From: Deltaproteobacteria bacterium
GTDB taxonomy: Bacteria > Desulfobacterota > Deferrimicrobia > Deferrimicrobiales > Deferrimicrobiaceae
DNA length: 14,650 bases
Direction: 5' to 3'
NCBI GenBank assembly: GCA_003105225.1
Contig: PQAK01000046.1
Coordinates: 1 to 14,650 of the forward strand
Made by a program: the position numbers and the translations under genes. Positions 1 through 6,502 of this stretch are shown one piece after another (the first letter of the stretch is position 1; every line of letters begins with the position of its first letter). Below the pieces are notes generated by a model. That model saw only the letters and a program-made list of their open reading frames with translations. It did no database searches and was not told the origin of the DNA.

Positions 1-2
1 TC

Positions 3-377
3 CTGAAGACCCACGGGGAGCAGTCGCTTTACTTCCACGTGGAGGGGCGGGGGATGGTTGCCGTCACCGGGTGCTGCCATCCCGGTGTGATCGGCCTGCT
101 GGAATACGCCGAGGAGGCGTTCGAGGGGTTCACGGAATTCCACGGCGTCTACGGGGGGCTGCACATCTCCCCGTTCGAGGAGTGGGGGCCCGCCCAGGAG
201 GAACTGCTGGACAAGCTCCAGGCGTACCGGCTGCAGCAGCTCGCGTGCAACCACTGCACGGGGATCCTCACGGTCGAGAAGATGCTCGAGCGGGGCATGC
301 CCGTCGCCCGCGGGTCCGGAAGGCACGGCAGCAGGAGCGAGTACTACGTGGGGAACGGGGACACGATCGTCTTCTGA
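3..377 (+). CDS. MBL-fold metallohydrolase, C-terminal part (5' end outside window)
   Basis: The reading frame is open from the first complete codon (base 3) to a TGA at 375-377, so this is the last ~124 residues of a longer protein. Visible motifs are GCCHPG (near residue 25 of the fragment), YGGLHI and CNHCTG close to the end. The last two resemble the C-terminal GG-H and HCTG signatures of the metallo-beta-lactamase subfamily often annotated as dihydropterin/aminobenzene-phosphate synthase-like. In that fold the late histidines help bind the metal pair. The HxHxDH motif that would confirm an active enzyme lies upstream of the window. The substrate cannot be deduced. The gene converges on the asnB-like gene with only 16 bases between stop codons, so it probably belongs to a separate transcription unit and need not be part of the polysaccharide locus. 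Confidence 0.8.
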   Translation: MKTHGEQSLYFHVEGRGMVAVTGCCHPGVIGLLEYAEEAFEGFTEFHGVYGGLHISPFEEWGPAQEELLDKLQAYRLQQLACNHCTGILTVEKMLERGMPVARGSGRHGSRSEYYVGNGDTIVF

Positions 378-397
378 CCGGAAGCGGACTCCGTCAG
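374..397. terminator. Hairpin across the convergent stop codons
   Basis: CTGACCGGA (374-382) can pair with TCCGTCAG (390-397), giving eight base pairs with one bulged C and a 7-base loop. The stem contains both the TGA of the hydrolase gene and the stop of the minus-strand asnB-like gene. A hairpin between convergent genes could serve both directions, but there is no T-run on either side, so it is not a classic intrinsic terminator. Confidence 0.3.
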
Positions 398-2262
398 GAG
401 AGGTAGCGCTCCCTCCACATCCCGAAGACGAGCAGCGCCCAGAGGCGGTACTGGTGGTCCCGACGGCCCGACAGGTGCTCTTCGACCAGCCGAGAGACCC
501 CCCGGGGAAGGAGAAACCCCTCCCGGCGGATCCGCTCCTCCCCCAGATATTCCGAGAGCAGCGGCCGCAGCTCGTTGCGCAGCCAGCGGTTCACCGGGAT
601 GCCGAACCCCATCTTCGGGCGCTCCAGCAGCTTCCGGGGAACGAGGCCGTAGAGCACCTTGCGCAGCAGGTATTTCGTATGGCCGCCGCGGACCTTGCAG
701 GCCATCGGCAGCCTCGCCGCGAACTCCACCACGCGATGGTCGAGCAGCGGGACCCTCGCCTCCAGGGAATAGGCCATCGAGGCCCGGTCGACTTTCGCCA
801 GGATGTCGTCCACGAGATACGTGCGGATGTCGGTGGCCATCGCCCGCTCGACGGCCCCTCCCCATCGGTCGTCCCGGAACGTCCGGAAGAACGGCAGGTT
901 CGAGTCATCCGCCACCTCGGGAAGAAGCTCCTTCAGCAGCTCTCCCTGGATGACCCCCACCAGGTGGAAATACATCTGCGCCGGGTCGTCGTCACGGATG
1001 CTCTCCGCCCCGCGCCGGACCGTGCGGATGGGGACGCGGGAAAGCAGCGAGCACAGCGGACGCCGCAGGAAGCCGGGGATCCGCTGGGCGGCGTGCCCAT
1101 GGCGGACCCATTCGTACCGCGGGTAGCCGCAGAACAGCTCGTCCCCGCCGTCCCCCGACAGGCTCACGGTGACGTGCTGCCGCGTGAACTCCGAAACGAG
1201 CATCGTCGGGATCGCGGAGGAGTCGGCGAACGGCTCGTCGTACGCATCCGGGATCTTCCGGACCAGGGCGAGCGCCTCCGCCGGGGTGCACACCTTCGCG
1301 CGGTGGTCGGTCCCGATATGTCGCGCGATTTCCCGGGCGAACCCCGACTCGTCGTACCCCTTTTCCGTAAACCCGATCGAGAAGGTCTTGACCGGCAGGG
1401 AGGCTGCCTTCTGCATCACGGCAACCGTCAGCGAGGAGTCGATCCCGCCCGAAAGGAACGCGCCCAGCGGCACGTCGCTGATCATCCTGTACCGAATGGA
1501 AGAAGCGAGCAGGGAAGACAGCTCCTCGATGGTTTCCCCTTCCGTGCGGGATCGCCCCTCCCTTTGCCCCCCATGGCTCGATAGGTCCCAGTACGCCCTT
1601 TGGCTTTCCGTCCCGTCCGGGGAGACCTCGACGATGTGGCCGGGGGGCACTTTCCGCGCGTCCCGGAAGATGGAATGCGGCGACGGCACGTACTGGAACT
1701 CGAGATAGTACTGCAGCGCGGCGCGGTCGACCTCGCGGGAGAAGGAAGGGCATTCGAGGAACGGCTTGAGGGTGGAGGCGAAAAGGAAAAGCCCCGGCGC
1801 GCGGGCGGTAAAGAGCGGTTTGATCCCCAGCCGGTCGCGCACCAGGAAGAGTTTCCCGGCCCGTCCGTCCCACAACGCGAAGGCGAACATTCCGATGAAC
1901 CGGGAGACCGCGCCCTCCACCCCCCACTCCCGGCAGGCGGCCAGGATCACCTCGGTGTCGGAATCGCTGCGGAAGGCGTGCCACTTCTTTTTCAATTCCT
2001 CGCGGATCTCGCGGAAATTGTACACCTCGCCGTTGTAGGAGAGCACCGAGGAGCCGTCGCCCCTCCCCATCGGCTGGGCGCCGGCCTCCGTCAGGTCCAG
2101 GATGGAGAGCCGACGGTGGGAAAGCCCCGTCTTGCCGTCGGCGGAGAGCCACTCGCCGGAGGCGTCGGGCCCGCGGCAGGCCATCGTCCCCCCCATCCGC
2201 CACAGCAGTTCCCTGCCCGGACGTGCGTTCCCGGTTGCGAGAAACCCCGCTATGCCGCACAT
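394..2262 (-). CDS. asnB: AsnB-type glutamine-hydrolysing amidotransferase / asparagine synthase
   Basis: This 622-residue protein belongs to the two-domain asparagine synthetase B family. It starts MCGIAGF, so Cys2, exposed after Met removal, is the class II glutaminase nucleophile, which fixes the start. The glutaminase domain shows RGPD (30-33), SHRRLSILDL (48-57) and SYNGEVYNF (75-83). The synthetase domain carries the ATP PP-loop SGGIDSS (271-277), SGDGGDELF (369-377), and a later ARVPLLDHR block. In this family ammonia released from glutamine is passed to an adenylated carboxylate. The textbook product is asparagine, but members inside surface-polysaccharide loci are often thought to amidate sugar acids or other cell-surface groups. 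It follows the M20 peptidase gene after 4 bases and has only a weak ribosome binding site, consistent with translational coupling. All key motifs are intact. The real acceptor is unknown. Confidence 0.93.
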   Translation of the reverse strand: MCGIAGFLATGNARPGRELLWRMGGTMACRGPDASGEWLSADGKTGLSHRRLSILDLTEAGAQPMGRGDGSSVLSYNGEVYNFREIREELKKKWHAFRSDSDTEVILAACREWGVEGAVSRFIGMFAFALWDGRAGKLFLVRDRLGIKPLFTARAPGLFLFASTLKPFLECPSFSREVDRAALQYYLEFQYVPSPHSIFRDARKVPPGHIVEVSPDGTESQRAYWDLSSHGGQREGRSRTEGETIEELSSLLASSIRYRMISDVPLGAFLSGGIDSSLTVAVMQKAASLPVKTFSIGFTEKGYDESGFAREIARHIGTDHRAKVCTPAEALALVRKIPDAYDEPFADSSAIPTMLVSEFTRQHVTVSLSGDGGDELFCGYPRYEWVRHGHAAQRIPGFLRRPLCSLLSRVPIRTVRRGAESIRDDDPAQMYFHLVGVIQGELLKELLPEVADDSNLPFFRTFRDDRWGGAVERAMATDIRTYLVDDILAKVDRASMAYSLEARVPLLDHRVVEFAARLPMACKVRGGHTKYLLRKVLYGLVPRKLLERPKMGFGIPVNRWLRNELRPLLSEYLGEERIRREGFLLPRGVSRLVEEHLSGRRDHQYRLWALLVFGMWRERYLS

Positions 2263-2266
2263 GGGC

Positions 2267-3577
2267 CTACGCGGTCCGTCGACCGAAGGAATCGGAGTTC
2301 CATCGTTCGATGAGCGCGGTCATGGCCGCCGTCATCTCCGCGATGCCCGCCGTCGGGATCTTCTCGTCCACTCCGTGGATGCGGCCCATGTCCTCCCGGG
2401 CCATCAGGACCGGCATCAGCCCGTAGGTCTCCACGCCGACCGCCCGGAAGAACCGCGAGTCGGTGAAACCCGTCGACAGGTACGGCACCATGACGGCATC
2501 GGGGTGAACGGTCCGCACGGCGTCCTCCACCGCGTCGAAAAGCGGGCCCCGGGGAGAGCCCGACGGTTTCTCGGCGAAGATCGTCTCCACGGCGACGTCG
2601 AACTCGCGCACCATCTCCTGGACCTGCGCCGCCACGATCTCCGGCTCCTCGCCGGGAAGGATCCGGCAGTCCACCGTCCCCTCCGCATGCGCCGGGATGA
2701 CGTTGGGCTTGAAGCCCGCGGCAAGCGTGGTGACGGCGAACGTGTTGCGGAAGAGGGGATCGGTTTCGGGGAACTCCCTCGCGAACGCCTCCAGCGCCTC
2801 CGCATCCCGCGGGTCCCCCGTGAGCGCATCGGGGTCCAGGGAGATCCGTCCCAGCGCGAACAGGACACGCAGCATCTCCCGCACCGGACCGGTCAGCCGC
2901 GCCGGGCTGCGGTAGGATGCGATCTTCGCCAGCGCCCGGGTGAGCCTGGCGGGAGGATCCTTGGGCGAAGGGCGGCTGCCGTGCCCCGCGCGCCCCGCCG
3001 CGGAGAGCCGGAGCCACAGCGGCCCCTTCTCCCACATGTTCACGAGGAAATATTTCCCCGGGCCGAAGATGTCCCGCACCCCCACGCCCCCCTCGTTCAT
3101 CCCGTAGGCGCGCCCGAAGGAGATCGGCAGGTGCTTGATGAAGAATTCCGCTCCTTCCCCGCCTCCGACCTCCTCGTCGGCGTTGGCGACGAAATAGAGT
3201 TTGCGGCGCAGCTTTCCCGATTTGGCGGTCCCGATCGCGGCGCACAGGTGCGCCACCCCCAGCCCCTTGGTGTCCAGCGTCCCCCGGCCGTACAGGAAGC
3301 CGTCCCGGACCTCCGCCGAGAACGGCGGCACGCTCCACTCCTCCGCCCTCGCCGGCACCACGTCCATGTGGTGGATGAGGACCAGCCCCGGCTCCTCGGT
3401 CCCGCCGACGTGGCAAAGGACGTTGGGCTTCTCGGGCCGGGCGCCGAACGTGATGGGAATGTGGCCGTTCCCGACCAGGACCTTGCACAACAGGTCGGCT
3501 GCGGCGCGGCAGTCGCCCGGGGGATTGGAGGTGTCGATCCGGACGTATTCCTGCAGCAGCGCCACCGGGTCCATCAT
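2267..3577 (-). CDS. M20-family zinc metallopeptidase (dipeptidase/deacylase-like)
   Basis: With the start chosen here the protein has 436 residues, within the usual size of M20/M25/M40 peptidases. Metal-site motifs are present in order: HHMD (H70, D72), GRGTLDTK (D102), ADEEVGG (E135 as base, E136 as ligand), NEGG (E162) and GRIHGVDE (H401). The segment around 195-203 (GRAGHGSRP) lies in the expected lid/dimerisation domain. Members cleave small peptides or N-acyl/carbamoyl amino acids in the cytoplasm; there is no signal peptide. An ATG at 3610 is also in frame, but GGAGGG (3591-3586 on the minus strand) lies 8 bases before the ATG at 3577, which supports the later start. The gene is first in a two-gene minus-strand unit with asnB and is divergent from gmd. 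Its exact substrate is not readable from sequence. Confidence 0.9.
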   Translation of the reverse strand: MMDPVALLQEYVRIDTSNPPGDCRAAADLLCKVLVGNGHIPITFGARPEKPNVLCHVGGTEEPGLVLIHHMDVVPARAEEWSVPPFSAEVRDGFLYGRGTLDTKGLGVAHLCAAIGTAKSGKLRRKLYFVANADEEVGGGEGAEFFIKHLPISFGRAYGMNEGGVGVRDIFGPGKYFLVNMWEKGPLWLRLSAAGRAGHGSRPSPKDPPARLTRALAKIASYRSPARLTGPVREMLRVLFALGRISLDPDALTGDPRDAEALEAFAREFPETDPLFRNTFAVTTLAAGFKPNVIPAHAEGTVDCRILPGEEPEIVAAQVQEMVREFDVAVETIFAEKPSGSPRGPLFDAVEDAVRTVHPDAVMVPYLSTGFTDSRFFRAVGVETYGLMPVLMAREDMGRIHGVDEKIPTAGIAEMTAAMTALIERWNSDSFGRRTA

Positions 3578-3606
3578 TGAATTATCCCTCCATAAGCAAT
3601 TAGAAT
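3577..3606 (+). promoter_or_regulatory. Candidate sigma70-type promoter for gmd
   Basis: TTGAAT (3577-3582) and TAGAAT (3601-3606) are separated by 18 bases and match TTGACA/TATAAT at 4 and 5 of 6 positions. Transcription would begin just before or inside the first palindromic repeat, about 40 bases before the gmd start. It lies in the only spacer between the divergent M20 and gmd genes. It is a candidate by pattern only. Confidence 0.35.
3586..3591 (-). promoter_or_regulatory. Shine-Dalgarno site of the M20 peptidase gene
   Basis: On the minus strand GGAGGG sits 8 bases upstream of the ATG at 3577. No comparable site precedes the in-frame ATG at 3610. This decides the start in favour of the shorter, 436-residue protein. 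Confidence 0.65.
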
Positions 3607-3611
3607 GCACT

Positions 3612-3638
3612 AAACTCAGGGACGTTCTTAAACTTTTT
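3612..3638 (+). repeat. Palindromic intergenic repeat, copy 1 (forward)
   Basis: The core CTCAGGGACGTTCTTAAAC is followed by TTTTT. It shares GGGACGTTCTTAAA exactly with the reverse complement of copy 2 and GGGACGTTC with copy 3. The core folds around a central ACGT as an imperfect hairpin. It lies immediately upstream of the gmd start and touches its ribosome-binding region. The form suggests a REP-like element. Confidence 0.75.
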
Positions 3639-3651
3639 GAAGGACCTGCGC

Positions 3652-4692
3652 ATGCCGAAGGCGTTGATCACGGGAATCACCGGCCAGGACGGATCGTACC
3701 TCGTCGAATTCCTGCTGTCGAAGGGGTACGAGGTCCACGGCGTCATCCGCCGGGCCTCCACCTTCAACACCGGCCGCATCGACCACATCTACGTCGATCC
3801 CCACACCCCCGGCGCCCGCATGTTCCTGCATTACGGCGACCTCTCCGACGCCGGGCAGCTCACCAACCTCATCTACAACGTCCAGCCGGACGAGATCTAC
3901 CACCTGGGCGCGCAGAGCCACGTCCGCGTCTCCTTCGACATCCCCGAGTACACCGGCGACGTCACCGGGCTGGGCACGACCCGGATCCTGGAATCGGTGC
4001 GCCGGGCGGGGGTCAAGGCGCGGTATTACCAGGCATCCTCCAGCGAGATGTTCGGCGCCACCCCGCCGCCGCAGAGCGAGAAGACCCCCTTCTATCCGCG
4101 CTCCCCGTACGGCGCGGCCAAGGTGTACTCCTACTGGATGGCGGTCAACTACCGGGAGGCGTACGGCCTCTTCGCCAGCAACGGGATCCTCTTCAACCAC
4201 GAGTCGCCCCGGCGCGGAGAGACGTTCGTCACGCGAAAGATCACCCGGGCGGTCGCCGCGATCAAGGCGGGCAGGCAGACTGACCTTTTCCTGGGGAATC
4301 TCGACGCGCGGCGCGACTGGGGGTTCGCCTTGGAGTACGTCCAGGCGATGTGGAAAATGCTGCAGCACGACAAGGGGGAGGATTTCGTCGTGGGAACGGG
4401 ACAGTCGAACTCGGTGAAGGAGTTCGTCGACGAGGCGTTCTCCTACGCGGGGATGGACTGGAAGCAGTACGTGAAGATCGACAAGAAGTATTTCCGGCCC
4501 ACCGAGGTCGAGAACCTGATCGCCGACGCCTCCAAGGCGCGCAGGCTCCTCGGCTGGGAACCCAAGGTGACCTTCAAGGAACTGGTCCGCATCATGGTCG
4601 ACGCCGACATGGAGGAGGCGGGCTTGAATCCCATCGGCGAAGGCCGCAGGATCCTCGCCGCCAAGGGCCTCCTCGTAGGCCCAAAACTTTAA
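3652..4692 (+). CDS. gmd: GDP-mannose 4,6-dehydratase
   Basis: This 346-residue extended short-chain dehydrogenase converts GDP-D-mannose to GDP-4-keto-6-deoxy-D-mannose, the branch point to GDP-fucose, GDP-rhamnose and related sugars. The NADP-binding motif TGITGQDGSYL is at residues 7-17. The catalytic region shows SSSEMFG (129-135, with Ser and Glu132), and YGAAK (Tyr153, Lys157). The family signature NHESPRRGETFVTRKITR occupies 182-199. The length is typical. The ATG at 3652 is preceded by GAAGGA at 7 bases, which fits better than the in-frame TTG at 3637. The protein's last two codons and its TAA lie inside repeat copy 2. The neighbouring epimerase gene, 33 bases on, is the expected next enzyme, so the two probably make one GDP-6-deoxyhexose for the surface polysaccharide. 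Confidence 0.96.
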   Translation: MPKALITGITGQDGSYLVEFLLSKGYEVHGVIRRASTFNTGRIDHIYVDPHTPGARMFLHYGDLSDAGQLTNLIYNVQPDEIYHLGAQSHVRVSFDIPEYTGDVTGLGTTRILESVRRAGVKARYYQASSSEMFGATPPPQSEKTPFYPRSPYGAAKVYSYWMAVNYREAYGLFASNGILFNHESPRRGETFVTRKITRAVAAIKAGRQTDLFLGNLDARRDWGFALEYVQAMWKMLQHDKGEDFVVGTGQSNSVKEFVDEAFSYAGMDWKQYVKIDKKYFRPTEVENLIADASKARRLLGWEPKVTFKELVRIMVDADMEEAGLNPIGEGRRILAAKGLLVGPKL

Positions 4693-4710
4693 GAACGTCC
4701 CTAAGTTTTT
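4683..4710 (-). repeat. Palindromic intergenic repeat, copy 2 (reverse)
   Basis: Read on the minus strand the core is CTTAGGGACGTTCTTAAAG, with A-rich bases before it and T-rich bases after it. It is inverted relative to copies 1 and 3. The repeat overlaps the 3' end of gmd: the AAA CTT TAA at 4684-4692 belongs to it, so gmd ends within the repeat. It occupies most of the gap before the epimerase gene. Confidence 0.78.
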
Positions 4711-4725
4711 ATCCCAGGGATCGAG

Positions 4726-5700
4726 ATGAGCTTTTTCAAAGGGAAAAAGATCCTGGTAACCGGCGGGGCCGGCTTCCTCGGAGCGCCGGTCATCCGGAAG
4801 CTCGTCGACCGGGGCGCCGATCCGGGCGATATCTTCATCCCCCGTTCGTCGGATTACGACCTGCGTCATCCGGAAGCCTGCGCGCGGGCGGTGCAGCGGC
4901 GGGACATCGTCATCCACCTGGCGGCCAACGCCGGCGGGATCGGCTGGAACCGCGCGCACCCCGGCGCCCTTTTTTTCGACAACGCGGCGATGGGCATCCA
5001 TCTCATGGAGGAGGCCCGTAAGGCCGGCGTGGCGAAATTCGTCCAGATCGGCACGGTGTGCGCCTACCCCTTCCGCCCTCCCCGGATCCCCTTCAAGGAA
5101 GACGACCTCTGGGAAGGGTATCCCGAGCCGACCAACGCCCCGTACGGCATCGCCAAAAAGGCGCTGATGGTGATGGGACAAGCGTATCGGGACGAGTTCG
5201 GATTCAACGTGATCTACCTTCTGCCGGTCAACCTGTACGGTCCGGGGGACCATTTCTTCGAGCCGGAGAAATCCCACGTCATCCCTGCGCTTATCCGGAA
5301 GTTCGTGGAAGCGAGGGAATCGAAGGCGGCGCAGGTGGAAGTCTGGGGCAGCGGATATTACCAGGGGGTGCCGGTCTCCCGGGAATTCCTCTACGTGGAC
5401 GACGCGGCCGAGGGGATCGTCCTTGCGACGGAGCGCTACGACAAGCCGGAGCCGGTCAACATCGGCGCCGGCCGGGAGATCGCCATCAACGATCTGATCG
5501 AGCGGATCCGCAGGCTGACGGGATACGAAGGGGAGATCGTGCGCGACCTCACCAAGCCCGACGGCCAGCCGCGGCGATTCCTGGACACCGCGCGCGCCCG
5601 GGAAGAATTCGGATTCATCGCCCGCACCCCGATCGAGGAGGGGCTGCGCAGGACGATCGAGTGGTACGAGGGAGCCCGAAAGGGGAGGGGGGAAGGATGA
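4726..5700 (+). CDS. fcl: GDP-L-fucose synthase-like NAD(P)-dependent epimerase/reductase
   Basis: This 324-residue extended short-chain dehydrogenase has a Rossmann motif GGAGFLG at 13-19. Its tyrosine-lysine pair is in PYGIAKK (Tyr140, Lys144). The GDP-fucose synthase hallmarks are visible: EPTNAPYG (134-141), LPVNLYGPGDHF (166-177) and SHVIPAL (183-189, His184), and Cys112 stands where the family has its acid/base cysteine. The usual catalytic serine (GSSC) is threonine here (GTVC, Thr110), and a few extra residues interrupt the WGSG-REFL segment near 207-222. The most likely reaction is 3,5-epimerisation and 4-reduction of the Gmd product to GDP-L-fucose. A related GDP-6-deoxyhexose is possible because of the changes. 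AGGGA lies 5 bases before the ATG. Repeat copies lie just before and just after the gene. Confidence 0.85.
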   Translation: MSFFKGKKILVTGGAGFLGAPVIRKLVDRGADPGDIFIPRSSDYDLRHPEACARAVQRRDIVIHLAANAGGIGWNRAHPGALFFDNAAMGIHLMEEARKAGVAKFVQIGTVCAYPFRPPRIPFKEDDLWEGYPEPTNAPYGIAKKALMVMGQAYRDEFGFNVIYLLPVNLYGPGDHFFEPEKSHVIPALIRKFVEARESKAAQVEVWGSGYYQGVPVSREFLYVDDAAEGIVLATERYDKPEPVNIGAGREIAINDLIERIRRLTGYEGEIVRDLTKPDGQPRRFLDTARAREEFGFIARTPIEEGLRRTIEWYEGARKGRGEG

Positions 5701-5744
5701 AGCGGCTCCTGGCGCGCGGCGACGACGATCAAGGAAAAACTTAG
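5697..5744 (+). other. 15-codon reading frame overlapping the epimerase stop, ended by repeat copy 3
   Basis: The ATG at 5697 overlaps the epimerase TGA in an ATGA arrangement and is preceded by GGAAGG, as at a true coupled gene start. The frame reads MKRLLARGDDDQGKT and then meets TAG inside the palindromic repeat. It may be the remaining start of a gene lost when the repeat arrived, a tiny peptide, or coincidence. It resembles no protein that I recognise. Confidence 0.3.
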
Positions 5745-5759
5745 GGACGTTCCTAAAAA
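5735..5759 (+). repeat. Palindromic intergenic repeat, copy 3 (forward)
   Basis: The core CTTAGGGACGTTCCTAAA has TTAGG and CCTAA arms around GACGTT, with runs of five A on both sides. It has the same orientation as copy 1. This copy forms the best palindrome of the three; copies 1 and 2 have T instead of C at the base after the central GACGTTC, which replaces a G-C pair by G-T. It lies 35 bases after the epimerase stop in an AT-rich stretch unlike the coding regions around it. Confidence 0.75.
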
Positions 5760-5800
5760 TATTTTCAAACCTTCTCGAATTTTTTGCGTCCTACGTCTGT

Positions 5801-5821
5801 GAGCACGGGTGCTCTTTTCTT
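5801..5821 (+). terminator. Probable intrinsic terminator after the gmd-epimerase module
   Basis: GAGCAC (5801-5806) and GTGCTC (5809-5814) form a short perfect stem, best drawn as five pairs with loop CGGG, followed at once by TTTTCTT. The placement, 100 bases after the epimerase stop and before the NusG paralogue, suits a terminator that separates the two plus-strand modules. The stem is short. Confidence 0.5.
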
Positions 5822-5848
5822 GCACGCGTTGGATTATTCAAGTAAAAT
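5820..5848 (+). promoter_or_regulatory. Candidate promoter of the rfaH-like/export operon
   Basis: TTGCAC (5820-5825) and TAAAAT (5843-5848) are 17 bases apart. The -10 matches 5 of 6 and the -35 only 3 of 6 consensus bases. It lies directly after the terminator-like hairpin, in an AT-rich stretch about 100 bases before the rfaH-like start. The rest of the 5849-5934 leader shows no further motif that I can support. Confidence 0.4.
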
Positions 5849-5947
5849 TATGCAGGAATATTCGATAGCTAGATACGAGCCACATCAGGGGATGGTGTCC
5901 GGGGATACTGATGGGCCGCTGTCGCCGCTTGGCCGGAGGTCCATGGG

Positions 5948-6439
5948 ATGGATCCTAAATGGTACCTCGTAAAAACCAAACCTCTAAACGAATCCCGCAT
6001 CTACACCCGGCTCACGGAAGCGGGGTTCGAAACCCTCTATCCGAAAATCCTGAAGAAAATCAAGGGAAAGGGACGATTCGAGATTCGTCCTTTTTTCCCC
6101 ACGTATCTGTTCGTCAAGTTCGCCATCGAGCAGCTGCGTACCGTCCGGTACACCCGCGGGGTGGCTCGGGTGGTTTCCTTCGGCATCGAGCCCCAGGAGG
6201 TGGGACCGGAGATCGTCGATGCGGTCCGCGCCCGCATGGACGATTCGGGGATCGTGACGCTGGTCAAACCGCCCGTGGAGTGGAAGCCGGGCGAGAAGAT
6301 AAAAATCGGGGAAGGCCCCTTCGCCGGCCTCGACGCCATCTTCGTGGAGGCGCTGCCCGACCGCGAAAGGGTGGTCCTCCTCCTGGATGCGGTGTCCAGC
6401 TTTCGCGTCATCCTTAATAAAGAAGCACTCGAAGAATAG
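5948..6439 (+). CDS. RfaH-like specialised NusG paralogue (transcription antiterminator)
   Basis: This 163-residue protein has the length and layout of RfaH (162 residues in E. coli) and lacks the extra features of housekeeping NusG. The N-terminal NGN domain starts WYLVKTKP (5-12) and contains PFFPTYLFVKF (48-58), matching the RfaH segment PLFPNYLFVEF, and YTRGVARVVSFG (68-79), matching ATRGVSHFVRFG. The C-terminal KOW region has KPGEKIKIGEGPFAGLDAIF (113-132), close to the RfaH PGDKVIITEGAFEGFQAIF. In E. coli the Thr-Arg of the TRGV segment touches the ops DNA; both residues are kept here. Such proteins bind elongating RNA polymerase and suppress pausing and termination over long operons, often for cell-surface polysaccharides. 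GGAGG lies 8 bases before the ATG. It is the first gene of the export operon and is followed by an ops match. UpxY would be an alternative family label. Confidence 0.92.
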   Translation: MDPKWYLVKTKPLNESRIYTRLTEAGFETLYPKILKKIKGKGRFEIRPFFPTYLFVKFAIEQLRTVRYTRGVARVVSFGIEPQEVGPEIVDAVRARMDDSGIVTLVKPPVEWKPGEKIKIGEGPFAGLDAIFVEALPDRERVVLLLDAVSSFRVILNKEALEE

Positions 6440-6502
6440 GAAGAGGATCGCCAGTGCCGCATATTTCACGCAGTCGCCGGGAGCGCACCCGTACCGACCG
6501 TT

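Noticed and set aside
398..412. GGTAGCG similar to part of ops near the asnB stop, and GGCGGTA strings near 443 and 1804
   Set aside because: They match only seven bases, lie antisense within asnB and precede no plus-strand polysaccharide gene.
454..1584. Long plus-strand open frames across the asnB and M20 region (also 2102-3580)
   Set aside because: These are GC-rich antisense shadows; the minus-strand frames carry complete family motifs, whereas these show Arg/Pro-rich low-complexity sequence.
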